Assembly: GCF_003627815.1 (NCBI RefSeq)
Contig: NZ_CP032698.1
Span: 620,001 to 684,000, forward strand
Source: Streptomyces hundungensis
GTDB lineage: Bacteria > Actinomycetota > Actinomycetes > Streptomycetales > Streptomycetaceae
DNA: 64,000 bases
Direction of reading: 5' to 3'
How positions within the stretch are numbered: position 1 is the stretch's first letter; each line of letters starts with the position of its first letter. Both the position numbers and the translations under genes were made by a program. Shown piece after piece: positions 1-10,143 of the stretch. Below the pieces are notes generated by a model. That model ran no database searches. It worked only from the letters and a program-made list of their open reading frames with translations, and was not told where the DNA came from.

Positions 1-3000
1 GTAGCCGAGGTCGTAGGCGGTGACCTCGCTGGTGTACGCCTGGTCCGTCCTGCCGTCCACGAAGCGGCTCGACTTCACGGCCTGGCCCTTGGCGCCGCTG
101 ACGCTGTCATAGGTCCAGGCCGAGACCGGGACCCGGTCGGTGGACGGGGGCGTGGTGCTGTAGGAGGCGGTCTTGCGGCCGAGCAGGTCGTAGTCGTAGC
201 TCAGGACCTGCTTGCGGGCGTCGGTGGCCGTCGTGAGGCGGCCGTCGGCGTCATAGGTGCGGCTGGCGGCGCCGGTGTCCGGGTCGCTCGCGGCGACCTG
301 GTGGCCGCGCAGGTCGTAGCCGTAGGACCAGTGGTTCTTGGTGGTGCCGTCGGTGCGGCCGGCCGTCTTGCCGTCGGGTGTGTAGGTCAGCCTGGTGATG
401 TCGGCGTCGAGCGGGCTGCCGGTCGCCGTGGGCGTCGTGTACTGCCACAGCTCGTGCGTGCGGCCCAGGGTGTCGGTGACGGTGGTGGTGGGGGTGCCGC
501 CCTGGGGCGGTGTGGTGTCGGTGCGGTCCGCGCCCGGGTAGGCCTTGGTGGTGCGCCACTGCTCGACGGCGTACGAGGAGAAGACGGTTGCCGTCGGGCG
601 GCCCCGGCCGTCGAAGAGGGTGCCGGTCTCGCCGGGCACCTGCTTGTCGTCGACGGTGACCAGGCCCGTGCCGGGGGCGTCGGTGTCGTCGTAGTAAGGG
701 GAGCGGGTCTCGACGGTCCAGCCGTGCGAGTCGTACAGCGTGTCGGTGATGACGCGGCCGGTGTAGGCGGAGATGCCGGGCGTCGTCTGGGTCTGCCGGC
801 TGCGGCCCGATCCGTCGTAGAGGGTGACGGACTTGGCGTAGTGCGCGCCGTCGTTCTGGAGGGTGGAGGTGGTGACCGCGGACGGCGCCGTGCTGCCGTT
901 CACCGCGTACGCGAAGGTGGTGTTCGCCTTCTGGGTGGTGGTGCGGCCCGGCTGCCACACCGCGGTGAGCCGGCCGAGCGCGTCATATGTCTTGGTGGTG
1001 GCCCGGCCGTTCATGTCGGAGCTGGTGAGTTCCTGGTCGCGGCCCACATCGAGGGTGGTGGTCGCGGTCCAGTCGGTGGCGGAGCCGGGCGCGGGGCTGG
1101 TGACGGTGATGGTTGCGGGCACCTCACCCGGCTTGGCGGGCAGGTAACTCGTGCTGGTGGTGGCCCCGTTGGGGTGCTGGGTGTCGGTGGCGTTGGGATC
1201 GGTGACCGAGGTGGCGCGGCCGTAGTCGTCGTACACACTGGTCTTGGTGGTGACGTAGACGGGGTTGCCCGAGGCGTCGTAGTGGTCGAGTTCCTGGGCG
1301 GCCGTGGCGTCGCCCTGGCTGCCCGCCTTGCCGAAGGGCTGGCTGTCGTAGAGCGTCCGATCGGCCTTGACGGTGTTGTCCTTGGCGGGAGTCGCGGTGC
1401 AGGCCCCGGCGCCGTACAGCGTCTTCACCTCGTCCGCGAGTCCGGTGATGAGGGGGTCGCCGCTCGTGGCGTACGAGGTGAGGGTGCACTGGTCGGGCTC
1501 GCCGTCGGCGGCCGTGAGGACGCTCGTGGTGCGGTTGGCGTGGCCGGCGTCACTCTTGGTCGTGGTGGTCTTGGTGCGCCAACTCCCGTCCGCCTTCCGC
1601 TCCTTGGAGGTCTCGGCGACGGCGGTGGCCCGGTAGCGGGCCACGAGGTCGGGCAGCCCGGAGCCGCGTACGTGCGTCGCCGTGGTGCTCGGGGCGGTGG
1701 CGTCGGTGACGGTGTACGCGGCGAGTGCGCCGCCCGCCTTGTCGTAGGTGTCGCTCTCCAGGGCCGACCCGGAGAGCCAGTCGGCGTCGGTGACCTGCTC
1801 GCCGAGCGCGTCGGCGACCTTGACCGAGCGGGTGGCGCCGCCCGGCAGGGTGTCACCGTCCATGCCTTGCAGATACTTGGTCACCATCTGGGTGACCGGC
1901 CCGTCCTGACCGTCGCCGGTGGTGGTCATGACGGTGGCGAAGCCGCGGAACTGGTCCCACGTTCGGGTCTTGGGGTCGATGACCTCACTGGTCCCGTAGT
2001 GCCAGGCGGCGGGCCCGTACTGGTACTTGGTCACCTGCGAGGGGCTGTGCGCCACCGGGTCGTTGGCGCTGACGCTCGCCACGGTGTAGTGGTTGAACCA
2101 GTCGGAGACCGGGTCGCCGCCGTAGACGCTGCCCGGCGGGTACCACTTCACGTTGTAGCAGGTCATGGTGTCGGTGTCGGCCGACGCCGGCATCACTTTC
2201 TTCACCCGGGAGCAGGCCGGCGGGTTGTAGTCGACCTGGATCTGTTCGCCGGTCTCGGTGGTGACGGTCTGGATGCGCGGCCGGTTGAAGGCGGTCGGCG
2301 CCGGGACGAGATTGGTGCCGTCGACCCGGTTGGGCAGCTCGACCGGTGTGAAGGACACCTTGGGGAGCGTGAGGGGCGAGGGGCCGTTCTGTCCGGTGCG
2401 CTGGATGCCGGCGAGCCACAGGGTGGGCTTGTTGCTGTCGGCCGGGTCGGGGTAACTGTGGCTGAGCGTGTAGGTGTCGATGTTCTTGTACGCGCCGTTG
2501 GAGAGCACCTGGGTGGTGATCGAGGCGAGCCGGATGTTGGTCCAGAAGGTGGGCCCGTACTGGGTGCAGGTGCCGGTGGCGGTGCAGTTCTGGTCGTAGG
2601 GCACGTCCGGCCAGTGCGCGGCGTTGGTCGAACTCAGCGTGGCGCCCGCGCAGGTGAAGGAGCCGGCGGTGGAGCAGCGGCCCTCGGGCGCCGCGGTGAA
2701 GACCACCTTCGCCGCGGGCTTGAGGGTGCCCTTGGCGGTGACCTGGTCGGCGAGTCGCTGCCCGTATCCGATGGAGGTGAGGGCGCCGCCCCGGATGTAG
2801 GACGTCTGGGTGCCCTTGCCCTGGTTCTGGGCGCCGCCGCGGGCGTAGTAGTTGGACTGCGTGGCGTAGGTGTACGTCGTCACGTTGCCGTGCGGGTCGA
2901 CGGCGTAGTCGAGGTTCCAGCGCCAGGCCATCTGGCACCAGGATGCGTTGCCCTTGGCCGAGTCGTAGCAGGGGTCGCCGCTCTTGGGCGAGTAGACCGG

Positions 3001-4230
3001 CAAGGTCCAGGCGGAGTTCGCGGCGGGGTCGCTCTTGTCGCCGCCGGGCAGGTGGTTGAGGCCGAAGTAGTAGACGCTGCCGGAGGTGGTGGAGACCTTG
3101 ACGTATTCGCCGTCGTGGGCGCCGTTGGCCGCGCCGGTCAGGAACTCGACCTTGGAGCCGTCGTCGTTCCTGAGCCGCCAGGTGCCGGTCGCGTCGTCGC
3201 GCACCAGCTCGCTGGAGTGCCCTTCCAGGGAGAGGCTGGCGTTGTGGCCGCCCCAGCAGGAGTCGGCGGAGTACTTGATCCCGTCCTTGTCGCAGTTCTT
3301 GTACGAGCGCTCCACGAAGCCCGGTGTGTAGTCCCAGCCGTCACCGATCCAGGAGGACTGGGCGTTGGTGGAGGAGGTGCGTCCGTCGACGGCGGACGAG
3401 CTGTAGGACAGGGCGATCTGCGGGGCGTCCTGCCCGATCGAGGGGGGCACCTGGATGGGGTAGCTGTAGTCGAAGCCGCCGCTGCTGGAGCCGCCGGACC
3501 AGGCGGCGCTGGGATTGAGGGCGCTTGCGGTGTAGTCGCCGCCACCGCCTCCCGAGGCGGTCTCGGCGGCGAACACCATCGGCTGGGCGCTGTCGTGGGA
3601 GCTCCCGGCGGGGACGGTCACGTCCGCGAGGAGCCGGCCGGTGCCCGCGTCGTAGTGGGACGGCAGCGCCGTGCGCTGTCGGCAGCCGTCCGCGTCCGGG
3701 GTGGTGAGAGCGCAGCCGGGCAGGGCGACCAGATGGGCGCGGGCGGACGCGTCGGCGCCGAAGGCGGCGTCGAGGCGGCGTACGTCGACGCCCACCTGGA
3801 TGCGTCCCGAGGGTGCGGCGGCGCCGCGTTCCACGGTGACGACGGGGCCCCGCTCGCCCAGCGCCTGGGCCTTGGCGGTGTCGACGACGCCGGTCTTCAG
3901 CGAGACCCCGGCGGAGGTGACCGCCGTGGGTGCGGAGCCGCTCGAGGTGGCGGCGGGACCCGGCCACTCCCCCGGCACCGAGTAGTGCGGCTTGGCTCCG
4001 GCCGGCCCGGGGGCCGCCTTGCCATGCACGGGCTTGGTGTGCGGGAGGGCCGTGTGCGGCGGCGACCACCGCTGGTTCGGGTCGACGGGCCGGGCCGCGG
4101 CCATGGCCTGGGCCGATGCCGGCGCGATCAAGGCGGCGGTGCTCGCCAGCACGCTCACCACCCCGAGCCATCGCCGGCCTCTTCGCCGCCCCGGTCTCCA
4201 GCCGTTCCCCGGTCTTCCCCAAGCCCCCAC
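1..4230 (-). CDS. Secreted RHS/YD-repeat protein (3' end outside window)
   Basis: About 1,410 codons are visible and the frame is still open at base 1, so the C-terminus is missing. I start it at a GTG (4230-4228) preceded by GGGGGA about 6 nt away. The N-terminus has an Arg-rich stretch followed by a hydrophobic run (LGVVSVLASTAALIAPASA) and AQA, a Sec/Tat-type signal peptide. Residues ~190-260 contain the RHS entry motif (PPSIGQDAPQIALSYSSSAVDG, then SSWIGDGWDYTPGFVER). The second half is made of YD repeats (YDALGRL, YDGSGR, TYDADGRLTT, YDYDLLGRK). Known of the family: these form a hollow beta-shell or wall-associated filament and often carry a C-terminal toxin; whether this one does cannot be seen. 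It is divergent from the LamG-type gene. Long open frames on the opposite strand are GC-driven shadows. Confidence 0.9.
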   Translation of the reverse strand, partial: MGAWGRPGNGWRPGRRRGRRWLGVVSVLASTAALIAPASAQAMAAARPVDPNQRWSPPHTALPHTKPVHGKAAPGPAGAKPHYSVPGEWPGPAATSSGSAPTAVTSAGVSLKTGVVDTAKAQALGERGPVVTVERGAAAPSGRIQVGVDVRRLDAAFGADASARAHLVALPGCALTTPDADGCRQRTALPSHYDAGTGRLLADVTVPAGSSHDSAQPMVFAAETASGGGGGDYTASALNPSAAWSGGSSSGGFDYSYPIQVPPSIGQDAPQIALSYSSSAVDGRTSSTNAQSSWIGDGWDYTPGFVERSYKNCDKDGIKYSADSCWGGHNASLSLEGHSSELVRDDATGTWRLRNDDGSKVEFLTGAANGAHDGEYVKVSTTSGSVYYFGLNHLPGGDKSDPAANSAWTLPVYSPKSGDPCYDSAKGNASWCQMAWRWNLDYAVDPHGNVTTYTYATQSNYYARGGAQNQGKGTQTSYIRGGALTSIGYGQRLADQVTAKGTLKPAAKVVFTAAPEGRCSTAGSFTCAGATLSSTNAAHWPDVPYDQNCTATGTCTQYGPTFWTNIRLASITTQVLSNGAYKNIDTYTLSHSYPDPADSNKPTLWLAGIQRTGQNGPSPLTLPKVSFTPVELPNRVDGTNLVPAPTAFNRPRIQTVTTETGEQIQVDYNPPACSRVKKVMPASADTDTMTCYNVKWYPPGSVYGGDPVSDWFNHYTVASVSANDPVAHSPSQVTKYQYGPAAWHYGTSEVIDPKTRTWDQFRGFATVMTTTGDGQDGPVTQMVTKYLQGMDGDTLPGGATRSVKVADALGEQVTDADWLSGSALESDTYDKAGGALAAYTVTDATAPSTTATHVRGSGLPDLVARYRATAVAETSKERKADGSWRTKTTTTKSDAGHANRTTSVLTAADGEPDQCTLTSYATSGDPLITGLADEVKTLYGAGACTATPAKDNTVKADRTLYDSQPFGKAGSQGDATAAQELDHYDASGNPVYVTTKTSVYDDYGRATSVTDPNATDTQHPNGATTSTSYLPAKPGEVPATITVTSPAPGSATDWTATTTLDVGRDQELTSSDMNGRATTKTYDALGRLTAVWQPGRTTTQKANTTFAYAVNGSTAPSAVTTSTLQNDGAHYAKSVTLYDGSGRSRQTQTTPGISAYTGRVITDTLYDSHGWTVETRSPYYDDTDAPGTGLVTVDDKQVPGETGTLFDGRGRPTATVFSSYAVEQWRTTKAYPGADRTDTTPPQGGTPTTTVTDTLGRTHELWQYTTPTATGSPLDADITRLTYTPDGKTAGRTDGTTKNHWSYGYDLRGHQVAASDPDTGAASRTYDADGRLTTATDARKQVLSYDYDLLGRKTASYSTTPPSTDRVPVSAWTYDSVSGAKGQAVKSSRFVDGRTDQAYTSEVTAYDLGY

Positions 4231-4426
4231 GACGTTCCCCCTCGCACCCGAAGCACGCAAAATTGGCCGCCCTGTCCGAAACAGGCGACGTCGACCGGGG
4301 TGAACGTAACGCCGGATCCGAACACCAGACCCGCACGTGCCTCACACTTGACGCACTCATTAACTTCGGTATGGCAGACATCAATTGACGCAACGTCATA
4401 ACTGCGTACACATCCGGCATCCCTGC

Positions 4427-4506
4427 TTGACCTGAGTCCGTCGAGCCCCGCTACTGTGCCCCCTCCATCGGCGCGCAGCAGCGCGCCATACCCGGGAGGG
4501 GCCCTC
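4427..4506 (+). promoter_or_regulatory. Probable promoter and RBS of the DNRLRE/LamG gene
   Basis: In the 276-bp divergent gap a TTGACC (4427-4432) lies 19 nt before TACTGT (4452-4457), a rather long spacer. The start ATG at 4507 has GGGAGG about 7 nt upstream. Two further TTGACG hexamers (about 4348 and 4385) could serve as alternative -35 boxes. The assignment is by motif only. Confidence 0.35.
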
Positions 4507-7500
4507 ATGGGGGGTATCAGCGCCTACTCGCGCGACCTACGACGACGCAGACCGCGGCAGCGCGCGGCGGTCGGAATCATCACCGCCGCGCTGGCCGCCG
4601 CGGTGGTCGGGCTGCCGACGCCCGCCGTGGCGGGCGGCACGCCGGAGCCGAAGGGTGGCGACGCCCAGCACGTCCAGCAACTGCCACCCGACGAACGGGC
4701 CACACTCACCGCCAAGGCGCAGGCCGCCGCGAGCGGGCACCCGGTCGTGATCGACACCCTGACCACGCCGTACGCGCAGACCGTCGCCAACCCCGACGGC
4801 ACCCTCACCGAAACGTCGACGGCGGTTCCCACCCGGGCGAGGACCGGCGGCACGTGGGCCCCGGTGGACGCGACGCTCCGGGCGCGGGGTGACGGCACCC
4901 TCGCGCCGAAGGCGGCCGTCAACGGGCTCACCCTCTCCGGCGGCGGCAGCGGCCCCCTCGCCACCCTGACCAGCGCGTCCGGCAAGAGCCTCGCCGTCAC
5001 GATGCCCTTCGCGCTGCCCCGGCCGACGGTGTCCGGCGACACCGCCACGTATGCGAATGTGCTGCCGGACGTCGACCTGACGGTGACGGCCACCGAACTC
5101 GGCGGGATCCGGGAGGTGTTGGTGGTCAAGACCCCCGCCGCCGCGGCCAACCCCGCGCTCACCTCCCTCCATCTGGGCACGTCGGGACCGGGCCTCACCC
5201 TCGGTTCCGACGCCCATGGCGCCCTTCAGGCCGTGGACACCGCGACGGGCCGACCGCAGTTCACCGCGCCGGCGCCACAGATGTGGGACTCCAGCACAGC
5301 ACCCGCGGCCGGCGCCTCCACCAGCTCCACCGCACCGGCCGCACCCGCCGCATCTGCAAAGACGACGAAGACAGCGAAGACAGCGTTCAGTGCGGCGGCC
5401 GCCCAGGACTCCCCCGCCGACGCCAGCACCGCCGACGGTCCCGGGCCGGGCGCCCGTTCCGCCACCATGGTGACCGCCGTGTCGTCGGGCAGTGTCGACA
5501 TCACCCCGGTCGCGGACATCCTGCACGGGAGCACCACCCACTACCCGGTGTACATCGACCCGTCGTACATCCCCTGGAGCCCGGGGGACCCCGCGTGGAC
5601 ATGGATCCAGTCCGCCCACACCGGCAGCAGCAACTACGGCGTGTACGGGTCCTCGCACTCCCAGCAGCCCGGCGTCGGTGTCTGCGGCACCTACCCGGGT
5701 GGCGGGAGTTGCAGCCCCGTCGACAAGGAGCGCACCTACTACCAGTTCAACATCGCCGCCCTCGGCGACAACAACGATGTGGTCGGCAGCGCCGAACTGC
5801 ACGTCACCCAGACGTACTCGGCGGACTGGAGCTGCACCAACAAGTACGGCATCCGGCTGTACTACTCCCATGACACCATCGGCTCCGGCACCGACTGGAA
5901 CAGCCACCCGTCGGACACCTCGACCGGCCTGACCGACCAGGTGGGTGGCACCGGCTCGTCGGGGTGCGGCGGTGACGTGGCGTTCGCGTACAACGTGAAG
6001 TCGCAGGTCGAGGGCGCCGCCAACGGCAACTGGAAGACGATCACCTTCGGCCTGTACGGGGACGAGAGCGACGCCAATGGACTCAAGCGCCTGTCCAACA
6101 AGGCGAGCCTCGCGGTCACCTATGACCACACGCCCAACATGCCCTCGGGGATGACGAGTTCACCTGTTCCCAGCTACTCCTCCACCGGCACCACCCAGCC
6201 GTGCGAGGCGACGACCAACCCCACCGACAGGGCGTTCGTCGGCGCACCCGGTCTCACCTCCGGTCTCCAGCTGAAGGCCACCGTCTCCAGCCCGACCACC
6301 CCGCGCCAGCCGGTCCGCGGCTATTTCAACACCTGGGACGACTCGGTCAGCGGAATTCCGGACACCCCTCACGGCACCGGGTACAGCAACGGCGGCGGCT
6401 ATGTCTCCTCGGGCAGCCAGGTCTCCTTCACCGTGCCCAGGGCCGACTTCACCGACGGGCACGCCTACGCGTGGGACGTGTCGGCCAGTGACGGCCTGCT
6501 CTCCTCGGCCTCGACCACGCCCTGCCACTTCCGTGTCGATCTGACCGCGCCGACGGTCAGCACACCCTCCGCGCCGGACTACCAGGTGGGCAACCTCAAC
6601 ACCGTCTTCCCTCCGGCGGGCAACGGACAGACGGCCAACATCTACGCGGGCAAGGGCGGCTGGGTCCCCTTCACCGCCGCCGACCCGACCCCGTCGGTCG
6701 GCGTCGCCTCCCAACTCGCCTGTATGCGCTGGGGGTTCGACCCCACCCTGACGACCGCGGCGTGGCAGTGCGGCAGCGCACTGCCGAAGGGCTTCCTCGC
6801 CGCGTTCCCCCAGCACTGGGGCACCAACATTCTGTACATCCAGGCGATGGACAACGCGGGGAACCTCTCGCAGCTCGCGACCTACGCCTTCTATGTGCCG
6901 TGGAACCCCAACGGCCCGGCCCCCGTGTTCGGCGACACCACGGGTGACGGGTCCGCCGACATCGTCACGCCCGGCACCGACGGCAATCTGTACACACACA
7001 CCGTCCCCGGGAACACCCAGGCCACCAGCCCCGCCGCCTCGCTCGCCGCACGGGTCGCGAACACCCCCGACGGCGACAGCTGGGCGGGGTATCAGATCGC
7101 CCACCGCGGCAGTCTGCGCGGCGGCCTGAACGTCGACGACCTGATCGTGCACAAGAGCGGAGCGGCCCAGCTGTACTTCTACTACAACCCCGGCAACACC
7201 GGCACCGACGGCCGCTTCGACAAGCGGGCCGCACTCACCAAACCGGTCTGCAAGGACGACGGTTCGGGCAGCTACTGCACCGGGTACGCCGCCGACTGGT
7301 CCACCACCTCCCGGATCGCCGCGCTCGGGGACGTCTCCACGACCGCCCTGGACGCGGGCACCTTCCGCGACCGTACGGGGCTGCTGACCGAGGAGGCCAC
7401 CGCCTCCGGGGACGCCGCGCTGTGGTTCTACCCGACCGTCTCCGACGGCCAGTTGGGCTCGCCGGTGCGGCTGGCCGCGAGCGGCTGGAAAACCCTGGAG

Positions 7501-8511
7501 CCGATAGCTCCGGGCGACTGGAACCACTCGGGGCATCCCGGACTGTGGGCGCGCAACATCACCACCGGTGACATCACCGCGTACACCTTCACCACCGGCA
7601 CCACACCGGTCCCCGGCAGCACCACCACACCCCCGGAGACCGTGCCCACCGTGACCGGTATCGCGGTCGGACCCAAGCTCGGCAACCTCTCCGCCACCGA
7701 CGTCCCGGTGATCGGCTCGGACGGTGATCTGACCGGCGACGGCATCGCCGATCTGTGGTGCGTCACCAAGGGCGGCGTCCTGAACACGTGGATCGGCCAC
7801 ACTCCGGACGGCACGTCGGGCACGGCCGTGGACTACTTCCTCTCTCCCATCAACAGCGGGAGCATCGCGGGCGCCCCCGACCAGTGGCGGCTCAACGGCA
7901 ACGGCGCGGACGCGGCCGGCCTGAACGCCGTCACCGCGGTCGGTACGGTCGGCTGGTCCGCCGACCACACCGGGGCCACGCCGGGCGCGGCCACCTTCAC
8001 GGGGAGCGGCAGCTACCTCAAGGCCGCCGCGCACGCCGTGGACACCAGCAAGAGCTACACCGTCTCGGCATGGGTCAAGCTCGGCTCGCTGGCCACCACC
8101 CAGGTCGCGGTGAGCCAGGGGACCGCCACCCACCAGGCCTTCTACCTGGGGTACAACAACCCCAAGAAGTCCTGGCAGTTCATGACCACGACGACCGAGG
8201 CCGCCACCACCACCTACCCGGTGGCCTACGGCGGGCCGGCCCCGGCCCTCGACACCTGGACCCATCTGACGGGCGTGTACGACGCCGACACCGAGGTGCT
8301 GTCCCTGTACGTCAACGGCGCCCTCACCGACACGGCGGACCGCAATGCCACTCCCGCCTACAACGCGTCGGGGCCGCTGACGATCGGAGCCAACGTCACT
8401 GTGGGCAGCACCAGCCCATACGACCAGCTGACGGGCGCGGTCTCGAACGTCCGCACCTATCCCGTCGCCCTCACGGCCGCTCAGGTGAAGGCGGCGTACA
8501 CCAACTCATAG
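4507..8511 (+). CDS. Large secreted DNRLRE / LamG-like surface protein
   Basis: 1,334 residues. ATG chosen because CGGGAGGGG sits just upstream; an in-frame ATG 51 nt earlier lacks one. The N-terminus is Arg-rich then hydrophobic (AAVGIITAALAAAVVGLPTPAVAGG), a Tat/Sec-like signal. Residues ~360-540 resemble a DNRLRE-type beta-sandwich (DPSY...SSNYGVYG...ERTYYQFNIAAL...AELHVTQ). Residues ~800-1080 contain FG-GAP-like blade motifs (FGDTTGDGSADIVTP, GDLTGDGIADLW). The last ~190 residues are a concanavalin/LamG jelly roll (YLKAAAHAVDTSKSYTVSAWVKLG...VYDADTEVLSLYVNG). Such proteins usually bind glycans or wall polymer. The divergent RHS gene suggests both act at the cell surface. No catalytic motif was seen. 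Confidence 0.85.
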   Translation: MGGISAYSRDLRRRRPRQRAAVGIITAALAAAVVGLPTPAVAGGTPEPKGGDAQHVQQLPPDERATLTAKAQAAASGHPVVIDTLTTPYAQTVANPDGTLTETSTAVPTRARTGGTWAPVDATLRARGDGTLAPKAAVNGLTLSGGGSGPLATLTSASGKSLAVTMPFALPRPTVSGDTATYANVLPDVDLTVTATELGGIREVLVVKTPAAAANPALTSLHLGTSGPGLTLGSDAHGALQAVDTATGRPQFTAPAPQMWDSSTAPAAGASTSSTAPAAPAASAKTTKTAKTAFSAAAAQDSPADASTADGPGPGARSATMVTAVSSGSVDITPVADILHGSTTHYPVYIDPSYIPWSPGDPAWTWIQSAHTGSSNYGVYGSSHSQQPGVGVCGTYPGGGSCSPVDKERTYYQFNIAALGDNNDVVGSAELHVTQTYSADWSCTNKYGIRLYYSHDTIGSGTDWNSHPSDTSTGLTDQVGGTGSSGCGGDVAFAYNVKSQVEGAANGNWKTITFGLYGDESDANGLKRLSNKASLAVTYDHTPNMPSGMTSSPVPSYSSTGTTQPCEATTNPTDRAFVGAPGLTSGLQLKATVSSPTTPRQPVRGYFNTWDDSVSGIPDTPHGTGYSNGGGYVSSGSQVSFTVPRADFTDGHAYAWDVSASDGLLSSASTTPCHFRVDLTAPTVSTPSAPDYQVGNLNTVFPPAGNGQTANIYAGKGGWVPFTAADPTPSVGVASQLACMRWGFDPTLTTAAWQCGSALPKGFLAAFPQHWGTNILYIQAMDNAGNLSQLATYAFYVPWNPNGPAPVFGDTTGDGSADIVTPGTDGNLYTHTVPGNTQATSPAASLAARVANTPDGDSWAGYQIAHRGSLRGGLNVDDLIVHKSGAAQLYFYYNPGNTGTDGRFDKRAALTKPVCKDDGSGSYCTGYAADWSTTSRIAALGDVSTTALDAGTFRDRTGLLTEEATASGDAALWFYPTVSDGQLGSPVRLAASGWKTLEPIAPGDWNHSGHPGLWARNITTGDITAYTFTTGTTPVPGSTTTPPETVPTVTGIAVGPKLGNLSATDVPVIGSDGDLTGDGIADLWCVTKGGVLNTWIGHTPDGTSGTAVDYFLSPINSGSIAGAPDQWRLNGNGADAAGLNAVTAVGTVGWSADHTGATPGAATFTGSGSYLKAAAHAVDTSKSYTVSAWVKLGSLATTQVAVSQGTATHQAFYLGYNNPKKSWQFMTTTTEAATTTYPVAYGGPAPALDTWTHLTGVYDADTEVLSLYVNGALTDTADRNATPAYNASGPLTIGANVTVGSTSPYDQLTGAVSNVRTYPVALTAAQVKAAYTNS

Positions 8512-8527
8512 GCCGTGAGGCTTGGTT

Positions 8528-8562
8528 GAGGGGTCGTTCCGCCGTCGGCGGGCCGGCCCCTC
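8528..8562. terminator. Hairpin between convergent genes
   Basis: GAGGGG (8528-8533) pairs with CCCCTC (8557-8562), with an inner CCGCC/GGCGG stem (8539-8551). It lies just after the LamG-type stop and faces the convergent 465-aa gene. There is no T-tract, as is common in high-GC actinomycetes. Confidence 0.4.
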
Positions 8563-8730
8563 GTGCCGGTTCCCGTGCGTGGGAGGGCACTGGAGACAGG
8601 TTACGCACGCCGACACCGCCAGCGGGAGACGACCGTCGAAGCGACCGCCACGACCAGGGCGATCCGGGCGACGCACTTCACGCACAAGAGCGGTGAGGTC
8701 CGCTCGGGATTCGGCATGGCTGCTCCGTGG

Positions 8731-10128
8731 TCAGTGGAGTCCGGGCGACGGACCGTCAGGGGCGCACCCGTCGAGGAGGGGGTGGGTGGTCCAGGAGTTC
8801 TCCGGGCGGTTCTGCGCGGCCCACACGGCGAGTTGCCCGGGTGTCATGGACGCCACTTGCGCGGGGCTCAGCCCGCCGCCCTGACGCGGGTCCGGAGGCG
8901 GCGGCGCCTCTGCCAGCAGACGGCACCACCGCTCATGGGTGGCCCTGATCGCCGCTCTGTCCGCGTGGGAGATGCCGTTGCCGCTGGTGGGGTCGTAGTC
9001 CGCCGCCCCGGGCCGGATCTCGGGCGGAAGCGTCTGCGGCGGCGTCGTCAGTTTCACGATGGCCTTGACCGGATGGAGTTCGGTGTGACCGGAGTGACCG
9101 GCGTCCCAGTCCCAGCGGCCCTGGACGAGGACGACGTCGCCCACATGGATTTGCTTTGCGACCGGTCCCGTGATGAACAGGTCGTCGAAGGCCTGCGCCG
9201 CCTCCCAAGCGGCCCCGAAGGCCGCCGCGATCACCGGCGCGAGTGCCGCCGCGACCGCCAGGCCGATCAGGTCCTCGGCGATGGTGCACACGGCGTTGAC
9301 CACGACATTTAGCGGCCACGGAAGCTTGTGCGCCGTCGCGTGGCACACCTCCCCGGGGCTCGGACCGCTGCTCCCGGGCACCTTGCCCTGCATCAGGTCG
9401 AGGAAGGGGTCCATCGCCTGGCAGACGAAGAAGATCCGGGAACCTTCGCACTCGCAGTGCAGCACGGGCAGCGGGACCCACCAGCCCGTGTCGGGTCCGG
9501 GCGGGGCGGCCCACTTGGCTCCTCCTGATGGCTGGTCGTACAGCTTGTGCAGGTTGTCGCCCTCCTGCCCCTTGTCGTGCAGGTGGTGGCCGGCGTAATG
9601 CCAGAGCACGCCATAGCCGTCCACCGGCCATGTGGCCTTGCCCTTCGGCTGCGACTTGTCGACCGGCCACCCTGGGGCACCGCTCTGGTCCACTGGACGG
9701 GGAAGTGGCTGCGGATTCGGGGAGTCGACCATGAGATAGCCCAGCGGGCCGTGCTTGACGGCGTCATCCCTGACGCGGTGCGGCTCCACGATGTTGGTGT
9801 CGGGGTGGGACGGAGGAAGGTAGCCGACGAAGTCCTGCACCTGGAAGGGCGCGAGAAGCAGGTTGAAGGAGAAGTCGTTGTCCAGCGCGTCCAGGCCCTC
9901 TTTTCCCGCTCCCACGGCTTCGAGCCCGGCGACCGTACCGATGACGCACTGGTCACCGCCGCCGCTGAGGCAGACGAGCTTGCCACCGAGCAGGTACTCG
10001 CACAGCAGAAACTTCAGCGTGCTCGGCACTCCTACTTGGAGGGGACTCGGCACATCGCGATAGTCCTTGCGATCGACGCAGTGGGTGTACTGGCCCGGTG
10101 GTGTGATCACCGGTCCGAAGTCAACCAT
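8731..10128 (-). CDS. Uncharacterised 465-aa protein, partner of CARDB-like gene
   Basis: ATG with GAGGAGGA about 9 nt upstream, and only 15 nt after the stop of the upstream CARDB-like gene, so the two are very likely co-transcribed. No signal peptide. The protein is rich in Cys, Trp and His: an early CEYLLGGKLVCLSGGGDQC segment, a middle GHHLHDKGQEGDN followed by LHCECEG, then an alanine-rich hydrophobic stretch (~residues 285-320; IGLAVAAALAPVIAAAFGAA) that could be a membrane helix or a buried helix. After it comes HVGDVVLVQGRWDWDAGHSGHTELHPV. The paired DAGHSG and ELHPV motifs look like a metal- or phosphoester-site signature, but I cannot assign a family. Function unknown. Confidence 0.75.
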   Translation of the reverse strand: MVDFGPVITPPGQYTHCVDRKDYRDVPSPLQVGVPSTLKFLLCEYLLGGKLVCLSGGGDQCVIGTVAGLEAVGAGKEGLDALDNDFSFNLLLAPFQVQDFVGYLPPSHPDTNIVEPHRVRDDAVKHGPLGYLMVDSPNPQPLPRPVDQSGAPGWPVDKSQPKGKATWPVDGYGVLWHYAGHHLHDKGQEGDNLHKLYDQPSGGAKWAAPPGPDTGWWVPLPVLHCECEGSRIFFVCQAMDPFLDLMQGKVPGSSGPSPGEVCHATAHKLPWPLNVVVNAVCTIAEDLIGLAVAAALAPVIAAAFGAAWEAAQAFDDLFITGPVAKQIHVGDVVLVQGRWDWDAGHSGHTELHPVKAIVKLTTPPQTLPPEIRPGAADYDPTSGNGISHADRAAIRATHERWCRLLAEAPPPPDPRQGGGLSPAQVASMTPGQLAVWAAQNRPENSWTTHPLLDGCAPDGPSPGLH

Positions 10129-10143
10129 GGCGGCGTCCTCCTC

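Noticed and set aside
301..4401. Plus-strand frame of 1,366 codons opposite the first RHS gene
   Set aside because: Valine/Gly/Arg-rich shadow composition, no RBS, and the antisense strand encodes clear YD repeats.
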